Assembly (NCBI GenBank): GCA_043805435.1
Contig: JAZDHY010000018.1
Span: 1-64,000 of the forward strand
DNA: 64,000 bases
Direction of reading: 5' to 3'
Source of the DNA: JAEXOD01 sp043805435
GTDB taxonomy: Bacteria > Bacteroidota > Ignavibacteria > Ignavibacteriales > Melioribacteraceae
The translations under genes were made by a program, and so were the position numbers. The notes under the pieces are model-generated. The model did no database searches, was not told the origin of the DNA, and saw only the letters and a list, made by a program, of their open reading frames with translations. Of the stretch, positions 19,201 to 27,388 are shown one piece after another. Position 1 is the stretch's first letter. The number at the start of each line of letters is the position of its first letter.

Positions 19201-19627
19201 ATTTGGTGAAGGAACAACTTTTATTTTTACTTGTCCTGTATCTTCTACAAATATTTTATTAGTTGATGACGTTAAATCGGACAGAATTTTGTATGCTAAA
19301 CTGTTAAAAAGTGTTTTGCCTGATTATAATATTTTAGAAGCATCAAACGGTAAAGAAGCATTTGAGTTGATTAAACAAACTTACCCTGCGTTAGTAATTA
19401 CCGACCATGATATGCCGGTTATGAACGGTTACGATTTAGTGAAACAAATTAACCAAAGTAAGTTAAAATATAAACCACCAATTATAATACTTAGCAGCGA
19501 TTTAACAAATTCTTCAATTGATGAATATAAAGAACTGGGAATTGAGTACATTTTTCATAAACCGGTCAATCTTTTAACATTTAAAATGTCTATTGAAAAA
19601 TCGTTAAAAAAAGCTATTTTTAATTAA
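16268..19627 (+). CDS. multi-PAS hybrid sensor histidine kinase
   Basis: 1119 residues. About six PAS/PAC-like segments span residues ~10-760 (for example LIEYSPIGILIF at the start, FRSIVTNSKEFICTFD near 390 and LRSITENINEFIWMAE near 630). The HisKA domain follows with phospho-acceptor His777 (SHDLRTP), then the ATPase with N box (NLISNAIKF), DTGVGI and GSGLGLSLV. A C-terminal receiver (from ~995) has the phosphorylatable Asp1046 in TDHDMPVMNG and Lys in FHKPVN. No signal peptide or membrane segment is visible, so it should be cytosolic and sense a diffusible or redox cue. No partner output regulator is adjacent. It stands alone on the plus strand. Confidence 0.93.
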   Translation: METQINNDISFDLIEYSPIGILIFDEHLNIKYLNSNFQRYGVTNRISKQKLINQNIITCGLFNQDTILNNIQKILSNEPFENEVYSNKKADGSLLKISIKGAPIFLNESFRGGVLILDDLIVGKKDLTYGDEEKLITELVKKINSTWLITDFNGKIISASDDLRLDLANNSFLVYDLFSSESKEEIEGIYINLHANSERAVSNLHFNYNRTQVLFSSVFLTFKNYSEVNNLVFILLKDVTNQMLEQKEFEQQFSELNKLKQITSFLADSIINLDDTGTIISISKNTLQFFENKEYLFIGKFIGELFPTFTKEYFEIIYNNLLKNKYWTSQLKVLDSTKTQKIIDSKMLLFDEDTPASIILICTDFTEGYELEKEIKSSEEHFRSIVTNSKEFICTFDLSGNITYVNPHFTEIFKITFNDALLLNIIDLVEKNIIPIENFDFNYIIKNNISSIELPLKKMDGRQIYVSSNFTPVYDLQNNPQYYIGIFSDITIQKKSEKDLLLIKTVFEASKDGIAVESDNTLQIVNESFVNIFGYDSPQEIIGKSPIDFVDKLQRNYFINILENLINNSEETNRFEITGIKKNGDKILCEFSIGNYQIGNEHSIVILVRDITLEKESQQVIQISEERLRSITENINEFIWMAEKQNNKLAVVLYTAAAHKITGYCADEFINNPKLWYKIIHPNDLSYVISKMQRLYKDPIRLADEIEYRIINNVGNIIWIKNKITVVREKDGSITKLFGLVSDITITKKNEEDLKNSTDNLKKLNDTKDRFLSIVSHDLRTPFSSILGFTDILLSDRNLSEEKQVQYISFIQESSNNMLALVNSLLDWTRIQTGRIEFIPERLNAKSIVNKSIQALAGAALPKGISIISTIEKDIHVHADENLLFQVFNNLISNAIKFCKKDDTITISAVRVIDKKQIKFAVKDTGVGIKEENLSKLFKIETKFTLQGTSGEKGSGLGLSLVNDIVQKHGGDIWVESKFGEGTTFIFTCPVSSTNILLVDDVKSDRILYAKLLKSVLPDYNILEASNGKEAFELIKQTYPALVITDHDMPVMNGYDLVKQINQSKLKYKPPIIILSSDLTNSSIDEYKELGIEYIFHKPVNLLTFKMSIEKSLKKAIFN

Positions 19628-19737
19628 CCTGTTTTATAACAAACCTAAATAATGAAAGAGTATAACCAATATTTAATAATAAAACCTTAATAAATAATAA
19701 TCAAATTTTAATTTTAAGTACTTACTTCTAAATACAC

Positions 19738-21495
19738 TTAACCAATTTTAAACTCTATTGGCCTTGAGCGGTGCATTACTACCCAATCGGCATTTTCATT
19801 TAACGCCTCTTTACCAATCTCTAAAATCAGTTCTTCAAGTTTATTTTCACTTGTTCTCTCTTGTAAATATTTACTAAAATGCATTGCGGCATTTTCAAAT
19901 ATTTCCAACATTTTTCTATATTGATTGCTCTGCTCTCTGAAGAGCCTTTTTTCTGAATATCCTTCAATTGATGCTACTAGTGCAAGTAATAGCGTCATAA
20001 AAAAGATAGGAATGAGCCTCCAATGTGTTTCTGAATTAATGGGATTTTCGAGATTAAAAAAAGGCATATTAGATAAAGCTAAAACCATCATAAATAATAT
20101 ATTTACGATACTAATACCAAGAAGCCAGTTTGTGTAAAAACGAAATCGATAATTATTTTTTGAGTCAGCTTTATATTTTGCATTAAAAAAAGCTTTTTGA
20201 TTATCTATCCAAAAACTTTTAATAAAATCAAATCGTTTCTTGTCATATTCTTGGCCTTCTTTAGTTATTGATGTAGTAGAAGAAACAGTTCGAATTGCAT
20301 ATTTAATCCAATCAAGTTCGCTTGATTGTTTTAAAAGATAATGATCTGAAACTTCTTCATTAATACAAGCAATATCCCAATAACACTGCACTCTTAAACC
20401 TTCAGCAAGTGCACGATAATCAAGATATTTTCTATGATATTCTTTTCTTTTACTTTTAAAAATAAGAAAAGCTATGCAGCATATAACCATTAAATATCCG
20501 GCAATTGATAGTATCTCAATTTGTTTACTTATCAGTCCGGCCACTTCTACAGATACATCCATATAATCTACAATAAAAGAAATTAACTCGTTATAAAACT
20601 CAAACAAAATAATACCTAACGGAATGAATAAAAACAGAAGCTGTAAACTAAAAAGATATTTCTTTTTATAAATTGTTGCTAAAAAATCGCTTATTATATA
20701 AAAGTTAAACAGGTTTTTATTATGATAATTAAGTTTATCGGATAAGTCCGGTTCGTTTTGTACTATATTGTTTAATTTTTGGTCAATTATTTGAGGATAA
20801 AATTTCTCAATATCTTTATTTATTGAATCAAGATTACGATAAGTTTCAAGATACAATTTATTATTAAATGATTTCTTTTGGGTTACCAAAAAAGGTTCTT
20901 TCATTAGCCTTGTATTTTGAAGACGTGGAGTTGTAATAATATAAACAAGTCCTTTTTCCTCAAAACTCAACAGCTTTTTTTGTTTTAAATACTTTTGCGG
21001 AATTCCTTCCGATTTAAAGCGAATCATTTCTGCTGAACCACCAACTTTATTATTTTCAACTCCATCCCATAATGCAATTAGTATTTGGGAGTGTAATGCT
21101 ATGTAAATATTAGATCGCTGATAAGCATAATCTCTTAATTCATTTTTCTCTTCTTTATCCAAATTATTTACAACAAACGACTGAGCGCATTTAGATAAGA
21201 TATCTAAAAATTCGTTTTGTGATTGTTCACTAGTAAAATCTTTTATATATTCATCAATTGGCAACGGAAGAGGTGCATTAACTACTATCCCCCTTTTAAG
21301 TGCTTCTTTAGCTACAAGTCGATCAGCTCCTTCAGCTAATGCAGAAAGTAGAATAAACGAAGAATGAGGATAAAGAATTTCCAGTTCAGAAAATATTAAA
21401 GAAACTTTTTTTTGCAAAATAGGAATATCTTTTTCTCTTAAATCACGGTGTCCTGTAACACCTAAAACTATTGGCAACTTTAAACCGGAGGTCAT
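19738..21495 (-). CDS. SLOG-domain protein with SLATT-like transmembrane pairs
   Basis: 585 residues. The N-terminal ~230 residues look like a SLOG Rossmann-like nucleotide-binding domain: GVTGHRD at 12-18, LSALAEGADRLVA near 50-62, then ALWDG and VGGSAEMI at ~141-157. Two hydrophobic segments follow (~282-300, ~334-352), then a helical cytosolic part with YLDYRALAEGLRVQ, the pattern of SLATT/DUF4231-type membrane effectors. A second pair of membrane segments is at ~457-475 and ~495-513. The start overlaps the stop of the TIR gene as ATGA, so the two are translationally coupled. By analogy with Thoeris-like systems it could bind a nucleotide made by the TIR protein and disturb the membrane; that is inference. 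Confidence 0.65.
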   Translation of the reverse strand: MTSGLKLPIVLGVTGHRDLREKDIPILQKKVSLIFSELEILYPHSSFILLSALAEGADRLVAKEALKRGIVVNAPLPLPIDEYIKDFTSEQSQNEFLDILSKCAQSFVVNNLDKEEKNELRDYAYQRSNIYIALHSQILIALWDGVENNKVGGSAEMIRFKSEGIPQKYLKQKKLLSFEEKGLVYIITTPRLQNTRLMKEPFLVTQKKSFNNKLYLETYRNLDSINKDIEKFYPQIIDQKLNNIVQNEPDLSDKLNYHNKNLFNFYIISDFLATIYKKKYLFSLQLLFLFIPLGIILFEFYNELISFIVDYMDVSVEVAGLISKQIEILSIAGYLMVICCIAFLIFKSKRKEYHRKYLDYRALAEGLRVQCYWDIACINEEVSDHYLLKQSSELDWIKYAIRTVSSTTSITKEGQEYDKKRFDFIKSFWIDNQKAFFNAKYKADSKNNYRFRFYTNWLLGISIVNILFMMVLALSNMPFFNLENPINSETHWRLIPIFFMTLLLALVASIEGYSEKRLFREQSNQYRKMLEIFENAAMHFSKYLQERTSENKLEELILEIGKEALNENADWVVMHRSRPIEFKIG

Positions 21496-24344
21496 TTTAT
21501 TTCTTCACCATTAATATCGTAATATACAACTGTAATTTCATTACCAATATTATCGTAAGTAGTTTTCATTACTGCCCAGCCTTCCTTGCAAAGTGAAGGT
21601 TTTTCTTTTTCATCATAGCAAGATGTTTCAATTACATTACCAACATGGTCATATTTGTATTTTATAATAGGACTACCAGAACTATACGTAACGGGTTTAC
21701 CTGATAAATCAAAATAAGTTTGTTTTATTACCCGTCCGCAATTATCAACAACATTACTAAATCCATGATACCCGGTACTAATCATACAAGGCTTTTCATT
21801 TTCGTCATAAAATGTTTTTTTAACAATATTTCCTCTATTATCATATTCATTAAGGAAACTAGCATATCTGTCGGCATTACAAATTGGTTTTCCGTCCACT
21901 CCAAAAATCATTCCTTTAATTTTATTACCATGATCATCATAATTATATAAAAACCCGCAGTATCCATAAGCACTAACAAAATATGGGTTCCCATCAAGTC
22001 CAATATTTGTCACTTTAATTACTGCCCCATTTGCGTCATATTCGTTTAACTGTCCACAAACTCCATAAATATTAATGCAGGGTTTACCATCAACCCCAAT
22101 TCCCATTTGTTTAATTGAATTGCCTCTATCATCATAAGTATATGAATAGCCGGCTACCCCTTGAAAATTTTTAGATGGTCTATTATCCAGCCCTAAAAAT
22201 ACATTTTTAATTTCATTCCCATGTGAATCATATACTAATATTATTCCAGATATAAGAGCTCTATTCTGTCCGGGATCACCGTTGACATCAAAATATTGTA
22301 TTTTTGTTTCCACGCCTCTATCGTCATATTCCGAAATCCATCCAGCATACCCAACATCAGCAAGTCGTGGTTTTCCATCAATCCCAATAAAAGTACATTT
22401 CGTTTTATTACCACGTAAATCATACTCCACAATTGCTCCTGCCCAACCACGAGTAGATAAGCAAGGTTTTGAATCTACACCCAAATATAAAACTTTGGTT
22501 TCATTTCCATCTTTATCGAATTCAGCATTAAATTCAGAAAAACCTTCATTGTTAATACATTTTTGTCCGTCATTTCCATAATAAGTACCCTTCAATTCAT
22601 GGCCGTCAGAATCATAAATTCTAACATAACTTGAGTAACCGTCTTTATGAAAACAAGGCTTATTATTTTCATCAAAATAAGATAATTTTAATATGTTACC
22701 ATTTTCATCATATTCCATTGTTTGTTTCGAGTATCCATCAATACAAGTAATAAAATTTTCGTCTGAAGAAATATAAGACCTAACCTTCTCATATCCGTTA
22801 CTGTTATACTCCGAGATCCAACCGGAAAAGCCATTTTTATGTAAACATTTTTTTTTATCCGTGTCAAAATAATTACGTTTTATCTCCTCTCCAAAAGAAT
22901 TGTATATTGAGGTCCACCCACATATCCCTTCATTATCTATTGTTTTTTTACCAAATTGATTATAATTTAGATGCTTTGTATTATTACCCCATGAATCATA
23001 AAACTTTTTGATAATAGCAACATTACCTTTATCCGGCCATATATTCCCCTTATTATTAAGGAATTCTTTTTTAATCATGTTCCCTTTTTCATCATATTCA
23101 AATCTAAATCCTGCCACTCCATTTAAGAGAATTGCTTTTTTACCATTCATATCAATATACTGCACTTCCTCTACATACCCATTTTTAGTATATTTTATTT
23201 GTTGTCCAAAAATTCCATTTATATTCCTTGTATTTGAACCAAAGACATTTAGATATTTTTTAATTTTAATTCTTCCAATATCATCATATTCAATTAAAAA
23301 ACCACTAATCGAACTATAGGAATCATTTATCTCATCAGTAGGATCAACAGAATTAGTTGATTTTTCACCAACATTTTGATTTGAAAATTCGTTAGCTTTT
23401 TTTAATTCAATATATTTTAAATTTTCCGAATATTTATGAACCATCATCACTTTATTATTCCGATTCACATATTTGATTTGTTCAATTTTACCGTTGTCTC
23501 GATAAACAAATTTCATTTGAACAGATGCCGCCTCAATAGACTCGTTACTTTCCGATTTAAATTTTCCATGTGAATTAATACGTGATATTTTTCTAACCTT
23601 ACCCTGTAATGACTCAAACAACCACGAATAATTTCTATAACGAACATCACTTTCTGTCAATTCATTTAATCCTTTTGGTACACCCCATATAGCAACAAAA
23701 TTTGAATAATAAGTTTTTTGAACATTATAATAATAATTCCAAATAAAATAACTTGTTAAAAATAGAAGAAGTCCAAAGATTACACTTCCCAAGATCTTAA
23801 CTTTTTTCTCCTTTTTTTGTTGCCGAAGATGGCGGTTATAAAGCTGATCAAATTTCAGCCCAAGAATTCCGGCCACAATTTTAAGAAATGCAATTTCTTC
23901 TGTAAGTTCACTTACAGAAGCCCCAAGCAATTCGCCTTCATAATTTTTAAGTGAGGATGGATAACATTCCAAAGCCGGATCGGCAGAGTGTGGAGTTCCA
24001 CCAACAATAAAAGGAATTATTCTATCGCCTCTGTTCAATGATCGGAAATGTTCAATTTCTTGATTAACCCAAGCAGAATTTGCAGAATTTGGCGAACAAA
24101 TTACAATAAGGAAACGAGAATCTTCCAATTCGCTACGCAGATTTTGGTCGAGCTGCCCAACGCCAAGATCGGTTTTGTCTCTAAATATCGGTCTAATAAA
24201 GTCTGGTAATTTTTTATCACTTTCTTTTCTTATGGCACTTGGTAACCGATAATTTTCAAGTTTATTTTGTAACCATTTTGCCCATTTTTCGTCTTTGTGG
24301 TTGTAACTAATAAAAGCATAATACGAAAATTTCTGATTTTCCAT
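21492..24344 (-). CDS. TIR domain-transmembrane-YD-like repeat protein
   Basis: 950 residues. Residues 1-~140 form a bacterial TIR domain (YYAFISYNHKDEKWA; FRDKTDLG; LIVICSPNSANSAWVNQEI). Glu96 in WVNQE aligns with the catalytic Glu of TIR NAD hydrolases such as SARM1. A basic stretch (RQQKKEKK) precedes one membrane helix at ~184-204, placing the TIR inside and the rest in the periplasm. From ~265 to the end there are about 20 units of ~32 residues with the pattern [E/I/T]YDxxGNxxK..Y.G.DGKPC....GxxG, resembling YD repeats but without an RHS core or toxin tip. First gene of a two-gene operon with the SLOG-membrane protein. Confidence 0.75.
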   Translation of the reverse strand: MENQKFSYYAFISYNHKDEKWAKWLQNKLENYRLPSAIRKESDKKLPDFIRPIFRDKTDLGVGQLDQNLRSELEDSRFLIVICSPNSANSAWVNQEIEHFRSLNRGDRIIPFIVGGTPHSADPALECYPSSLKNYEGELLGASVSELTEEIAFLKIVAGILGLKFDQLYNRHLRQQKKEKKVKILGSVIFGLLLFLTSYFIWNYYYNVQKTYYSNFVAIWGVPKGLNELTESDVRYRNYSWLFESLQGKVRKISRINSHGKFKSESNESIEAASVQMKFVYRDNGKIEQIKYVNRNNKVMMVHKYSENLKYIELKKANEFSNQNVGEKSTNSVDPTDEINDSYSSISGFLIEYDDIGRIKIKKYLNVFGSNTRNINGIFGQQIKYTKNGYVEEVQYIDMNGKKAILLNGVAGFRFEYDEKGNMIKKEFLNNKGNIWPDKGNVAIIKKFYDSWGNNTKHLNYNQFGKKTIDNEGICGWTSIYNSFGEEIKRNYFDTDKKKCLHKNGFSGWISEYNSNGYEKVRSYISSDENFITCIDGYSKQTMEYDENGNILKLSYFDENNKPCFHKDGYSSYVRIYDSDGHELKGTYYGNDGQKCINNEGFSEFNAEFDKDGNETKVLYLGVDSKPCLSTRGWAGAIVEYDLRGNKTKCTFIGIDGKPRLADVGYAGWISEYDDRGVETKIQYFDVNGDPGQNRALISGIILVYDSHGNEIKNVFLGLDNRPSKNFQGVAGYSYTYDDRGNSIKQMGIGVDGKPCINIYGVCGQLNEYDANGAVIKVTNIGLDGNPYFVSAYGYCGFLYNYDDHGNKIKGMIFGVDGKPICNADRYASFLNEYDNRGNIVKKTFYDENEKPCMISTGYHGFSNVVDNCGRVIKQTYFDLSGKPVTYSSGSPIIKYKYDHVGNVIETSCYDEKEKPSLCKEGWAVMKTTYDNIGNEITVVYYDINGEEIK

Positions 24345-24381
24345 TTCTACCCCAATAATTTTTATGTTTTATTTTTGGAAA

Positions 24382-24394
24382 GAGGGTAACCCTC
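24382..24394. promoter_or_regulatory. short palindrome before the TIR gene
   Basis: GAGGGT-A-ACCCTC is a perfect 6-bp inverted repeat, 38-50 nt upstream of the TIR start codon, in an otherwise AT-rich leader. It may be an operator half-site pair or a leader hairpin. Confidence 0.35.
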
Positions 24395-24480
24395 AGTTAA
24401 TCAATAAATAATAATATTTTTCACTAAATAATATAGACCATTAAGATTTATTTCAACCATTACTTAAAATCTTAATAGTT

Positions 24481-25086
24481 TTATTTTATCTCAACATCCA
24501 ATACTGCAAATTTCGACCAACCCTTAAAATCATAATGCCACCATTCGGATTCAATCTCCTCAAATCCGAATTTTTTCATTGTTTCCTGTAAAATTGTTCT
24601 ATTTTTTAATACATCTGCAGGCAAATCTTTATAAGTTGAATGAGCTTTTTGAGTAAAATCATCATACGGAGTACCCATATCAAGCTCTTGTCCGTTTTCA
24701 TCAATTAAGGTAAGGTCAACTGCTGCACCTCTATTATGTCGAGATCCCTTTTTAGGATCTGCAACATAACGGTTATCAGGCATAATTTTCCACATAATTT
24801 TTTGAACGGATAAAGGTCTATATGCGTCATAAACCTTTATTTTTAAATTATATTTCTCTTTTAAGTATTTATTTGCCAAAACTAATTTTTCCCCAACAAC
24901 TTTGCGTATATATACATTACCCGTAGGATATAATACTTGTTTTGTAAAATTGTCTTTTGTGGCATATTTAACGTCAAATACAATTGTCGAATCCAAATTT
25001 TTCAAAAAAACAATTGAAGTATCGTTTTGTCCAAAAATGAAACCGGTTATTAAAATAAATGCTGTTATAAAAATCTGCTTTTTCAT
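24481..25086 (-). CDS. VanX-like D-Ala-D-Ala dipeptidase (M15D), exported
   Basis: 201 residues with a signal peptide (MKKQIFITAFILITGF..GQ). Zinc ligands are in the M15 pattern SRHNRGAAVDLTL (His and Asp) and the C-terminal EWWHYDF (Glu and His); YDAYRPLSVQ holds the conserved Arg. Family members hydrolyse D-alanyl-D-alanine; outside vancomycin clusters they usually recycle peptidoglycan dipeptides. No vanH/vanA neighbours exist, so resistance is not implied. It starts 9 nt after the pullulanase gene. Confidence 0.88.
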   Translation of the reverse strand: MKKQIFITAFILITGFIFGQNDTSIVFLKNLDSTIVFDVKYATKDNFTKQVLYPTGNVYIRKVVGEKLVLANKYLKEKYNLKIKVYDAYRPLSVQKIMWKIMPDNRYVADPKKGSRHNRGAAVDLTLIDENGQELDMGTPYDDFTQKAHSTYKDLPADVLKNRTILQETMKKFGFEEIESEWWHYDFKGWSKFAVLDVEIK

Positions 25087-25095
25087 TAAAAATCC

Positions 25096-27198
25096 TTATT
25101 TACGTTTTTTTAATACTAAACCCGTACTTGGTTTGATAGAAAAAGTACCAGATATTTTTTGTAACGATTCAATACCTGAAAGTTCACCATTCACCAAAAC
25201 ATCCCATTTACCGGTTGGCAATGTAATTTTTTGGGTTTTTGAAGTATCAGCATTAAAATAAACAACAAAATTATCTTTTTTATAATCTAATTGATATCCA
25301 AGAAAAAATTTATTATTATCATCAAAAAATTTAATGTCAGTTTTTTCGGCATGCCTAAATGCCGCATAAGTTTTACGTAATAAAATTAATCCCTTATAAT
25401 AATTAACCAGATTTTTATTTATATCGGCAATATTATAATCAATATAATTAACTTCATTATCTTTGTTATACGTATTATGGTCAATCATACCCTTATGCCT
25501 GTCATCAACAGTTACATCAAAAGGAATTACTTTGCTGCGAGAATATTCCTGACCGGAATGAATCATTGTTATTCCCTGAGAAGTAAATAAAAACAGCGCA
25601 CCTAATTTATTAATTTTAAGCTGCTTTTCATCTAATTTCGAATAACTTTCAGCATCACTTATAACTTTACCGGTATCTTTACTATTTAATCCGATACGAA
25701 CAAAATCTCCAAATGTGTAACCATCATGCGATTCCAAATAATTTACAGCATGTTCTTTTTTTTGGAATAGTCCATCTTTATCACTGATTAATGTGCCATT
25801 TACATAACTTTTTATTCTATCAATATCATTATTTCCATACCATTTTCCAAAAATCCATCCCAATCCGTTTAAAGGATTTTCACCTTTTACCCCGTTTCTA
25901 ATCTGGTCATTCCAGCTTCCCCATTCGCGCAATGAAAAACCTTTAGGGTCATAACCTCCACCCCATGGTTCACATACAATTACAACATTAGGATTAACTT
26001 TTTTGGCTTCTCTAATAATTTCTTCAATAGTCTCCCAATCAATCAATTTGGCTAAGTCAAACCTAAAACCATCAATATGATATTCTTTCATCCAATACAA
26101 TATACTTTCAACAATAAGTTTACGCATCATTGGTCTTTCTGTTTTTAAGTCGTTGCCACAACCGCTTTCAGCCAAATAATTTCCATTTGTATCTAATCTA
26201 AAATAATACTCTCTATCAAGCTCTTTTAAATTTCCTGTTTCATACTCCGAAAGGTGGTTATAAACAACATCCATTATAACAGCAATTCCTTCACTATGGA
26301 AAGCTTTAACCATATCCTTAAACTGATTAACCTGTTTACCATCTTTTCCCATCCAAGTATTCCATTTTAGATTATCCCAGTCTTCGGAATAATATGCAGC
26401 CGGAGCAAAAAAGTTGGAAGTCATGTATCCCCAATGATTTCGCTCATAAGGATTCCACGTGTTAAATCTTGCAGCTAAAGATTTTTTATATGGTATTTCA
26501 ATATTCCCAAATTCTTGAGAAGGTAATAATTCAACTGCGTTGACACCAAGTGATTTTATATAATTAATTCCGCCCTTAATTCCTTTTTCAATTAATCCTT
26601 TATATGTGCCCGGAAATTTTGATTCGGCTGTTTTATGAGCAGTTAAATCGCGCACATGCATTTCGTAAATTATTAAATCACGCCAATCCTTTTGTATCCA
26701 CTTATCATTGCCCCAATCATAATTTTCATCAATAATTATTGATTTTCTTGGATTCATATATGTATTAAAAGTTGCAACTGCTTTTGCATAAGGATCGACA
26801 ATTAATGGTTTATATTCGTTGCCGTTATCATTTTCTTTGTATGATTTAAATCCATAGTATTTACCTGTTAATAAACCATCAACAACAATCTCCCAAACAC
26901 CATCTTCATCTTTTTGCATAACGTAAGCTGTACCAATGGTATCTTCCAAATCCGAAAATACAAATAATTTCAGCTCAATAGTTGTAGGTGCAAATACCCT
27001 GAAAAATGTTTTACCACTATCAACAAAAACGCCCAATTTTTTATTCGAATACAATGAATCTAAATTTTTTACATCCTTTGCATTATTAGTTAACTTTTCG
27101 GCATAACCAAGTTGATGAATATTCAACGATTTTCCTCCAACATTATTTAGAGCAATACTACAAAATAAAAGAAGCACTAAATATTTTAAATTATTCAT
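25096..27198 (-). CDS. pulA: secreted pullulanase/debranching GH13 enzyme
   Basis: 700 residues with a signal peptide (MNNLKYLVLLLFCSIAL). A CBM48-like N-terminal domain (~55-150: FFRVFAPTTIELKLFVF) precedes the catalytic barrel. The four GH13 regions are visible: MDVVYNH, DGFRFDLAK (nucleophile Asp), VCEPWGG (acid/base Glu) and LESHDG. The layout is that of type I pullulanase (alpha-1,6 bonds), though the usual YNWGYDP motif is replaced by ERNHWGYM, so an isoamylase-like specificity is possible. Likely periplasmic, degrading imported alpha-glucans. Confidence 0.88.
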   Translation of the reverse strand: MNNLKYLVLLLFCSIALNNVGGKSLNIHQLGYAEKLTNNAKDVKNLDSLYSNKKLGVFVDSGKTFFRVFAPTTIELKLFVFSDLEDTIGTAYVMQKDEDGVWEIVVDGLLTGKYYGFKSYKENDNGNEYKPLIVDPYAKAVATFNTYMNPRKSIIIDENYDWGNDKWIQKDWRDLIIYEMHVRDLTAHKTAESKFPGTYKGLIEKGIKGGINYIKSLGVNAVELLPSQEFGNIEIPYKKSLAARFNTWNPYERNHWGYMTSNFFAPAAYYSEDWDNLKWNTWMGKDGKQVNQFKDMVKAFHSEGIAVIMDVVYNHLSEYETGNLKELDREYYFRLDTNGNYLAESGCGNDLKTERPMMRKLIVESILYWMKEYHIDGFRFDLAKLIDWETIEEIIREAKKVNPNVVIVCEPWGGGYDPKGFSLREWGSWNDQIRNGVKGENPLNGLGWIFGKWYGNNDIDRIKSYVNGTLISDKDGLFQKKEHAVNYLESHDGYTFGDFVRIGLNSKDTGKVISDAESYSKLDEKQLKINKLGALFLFTSQGITMIHSGQEYSRSKVIPFDVTVDDRHKGMIDHNTYNKDNEVNYIDYNIADINKNLVNYYKGLILLRKTYAAFRHAEKTDIKFFDDNNKFFLGYQLDYKKDNFVVYFNADTSKTQKITLPTGKWDVLVNGELSGIESLQKISGTFSIKPSTGLVLKKRK

Positions 27199-27388
27199 TA
27201 TTTTTTCTCTATTAGTTTAGAAATATAAAATTAAACGTTTACATTGTCATTTTCAAATCTTTTTTTACTTTTTTTTGTTTTTTCATATAAAATTTGATTT
27301 TATTGCATAATTAGTTTCAATAAAAGTAAAATACTAAAAAAAATAATTTTTAAGGAAAAACAAAATAAAACCCTCAAAACATACAATA

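Noticed and set aside
22241..22581. Plus- and minus-strand frames within the repeat part of the TIR gene
   Set aside because: They are frame shadows of the repetitive coding sequence.
21492..24344. TIR protein as an RHS/contact-dependent polymorphic toxin
   Set aside because: Despite YD-like repeats there is no RHS core motif, DPxGxx protease or variable C-terminal toxin; the array runs to the stop codon.
24481..25086. VanX-like gene as a vancomycin-resistance determinant
   Set aside because: No vanH, ligase or regulator genes are present; a secreted M15D peptidase fits cell-wall recycling.
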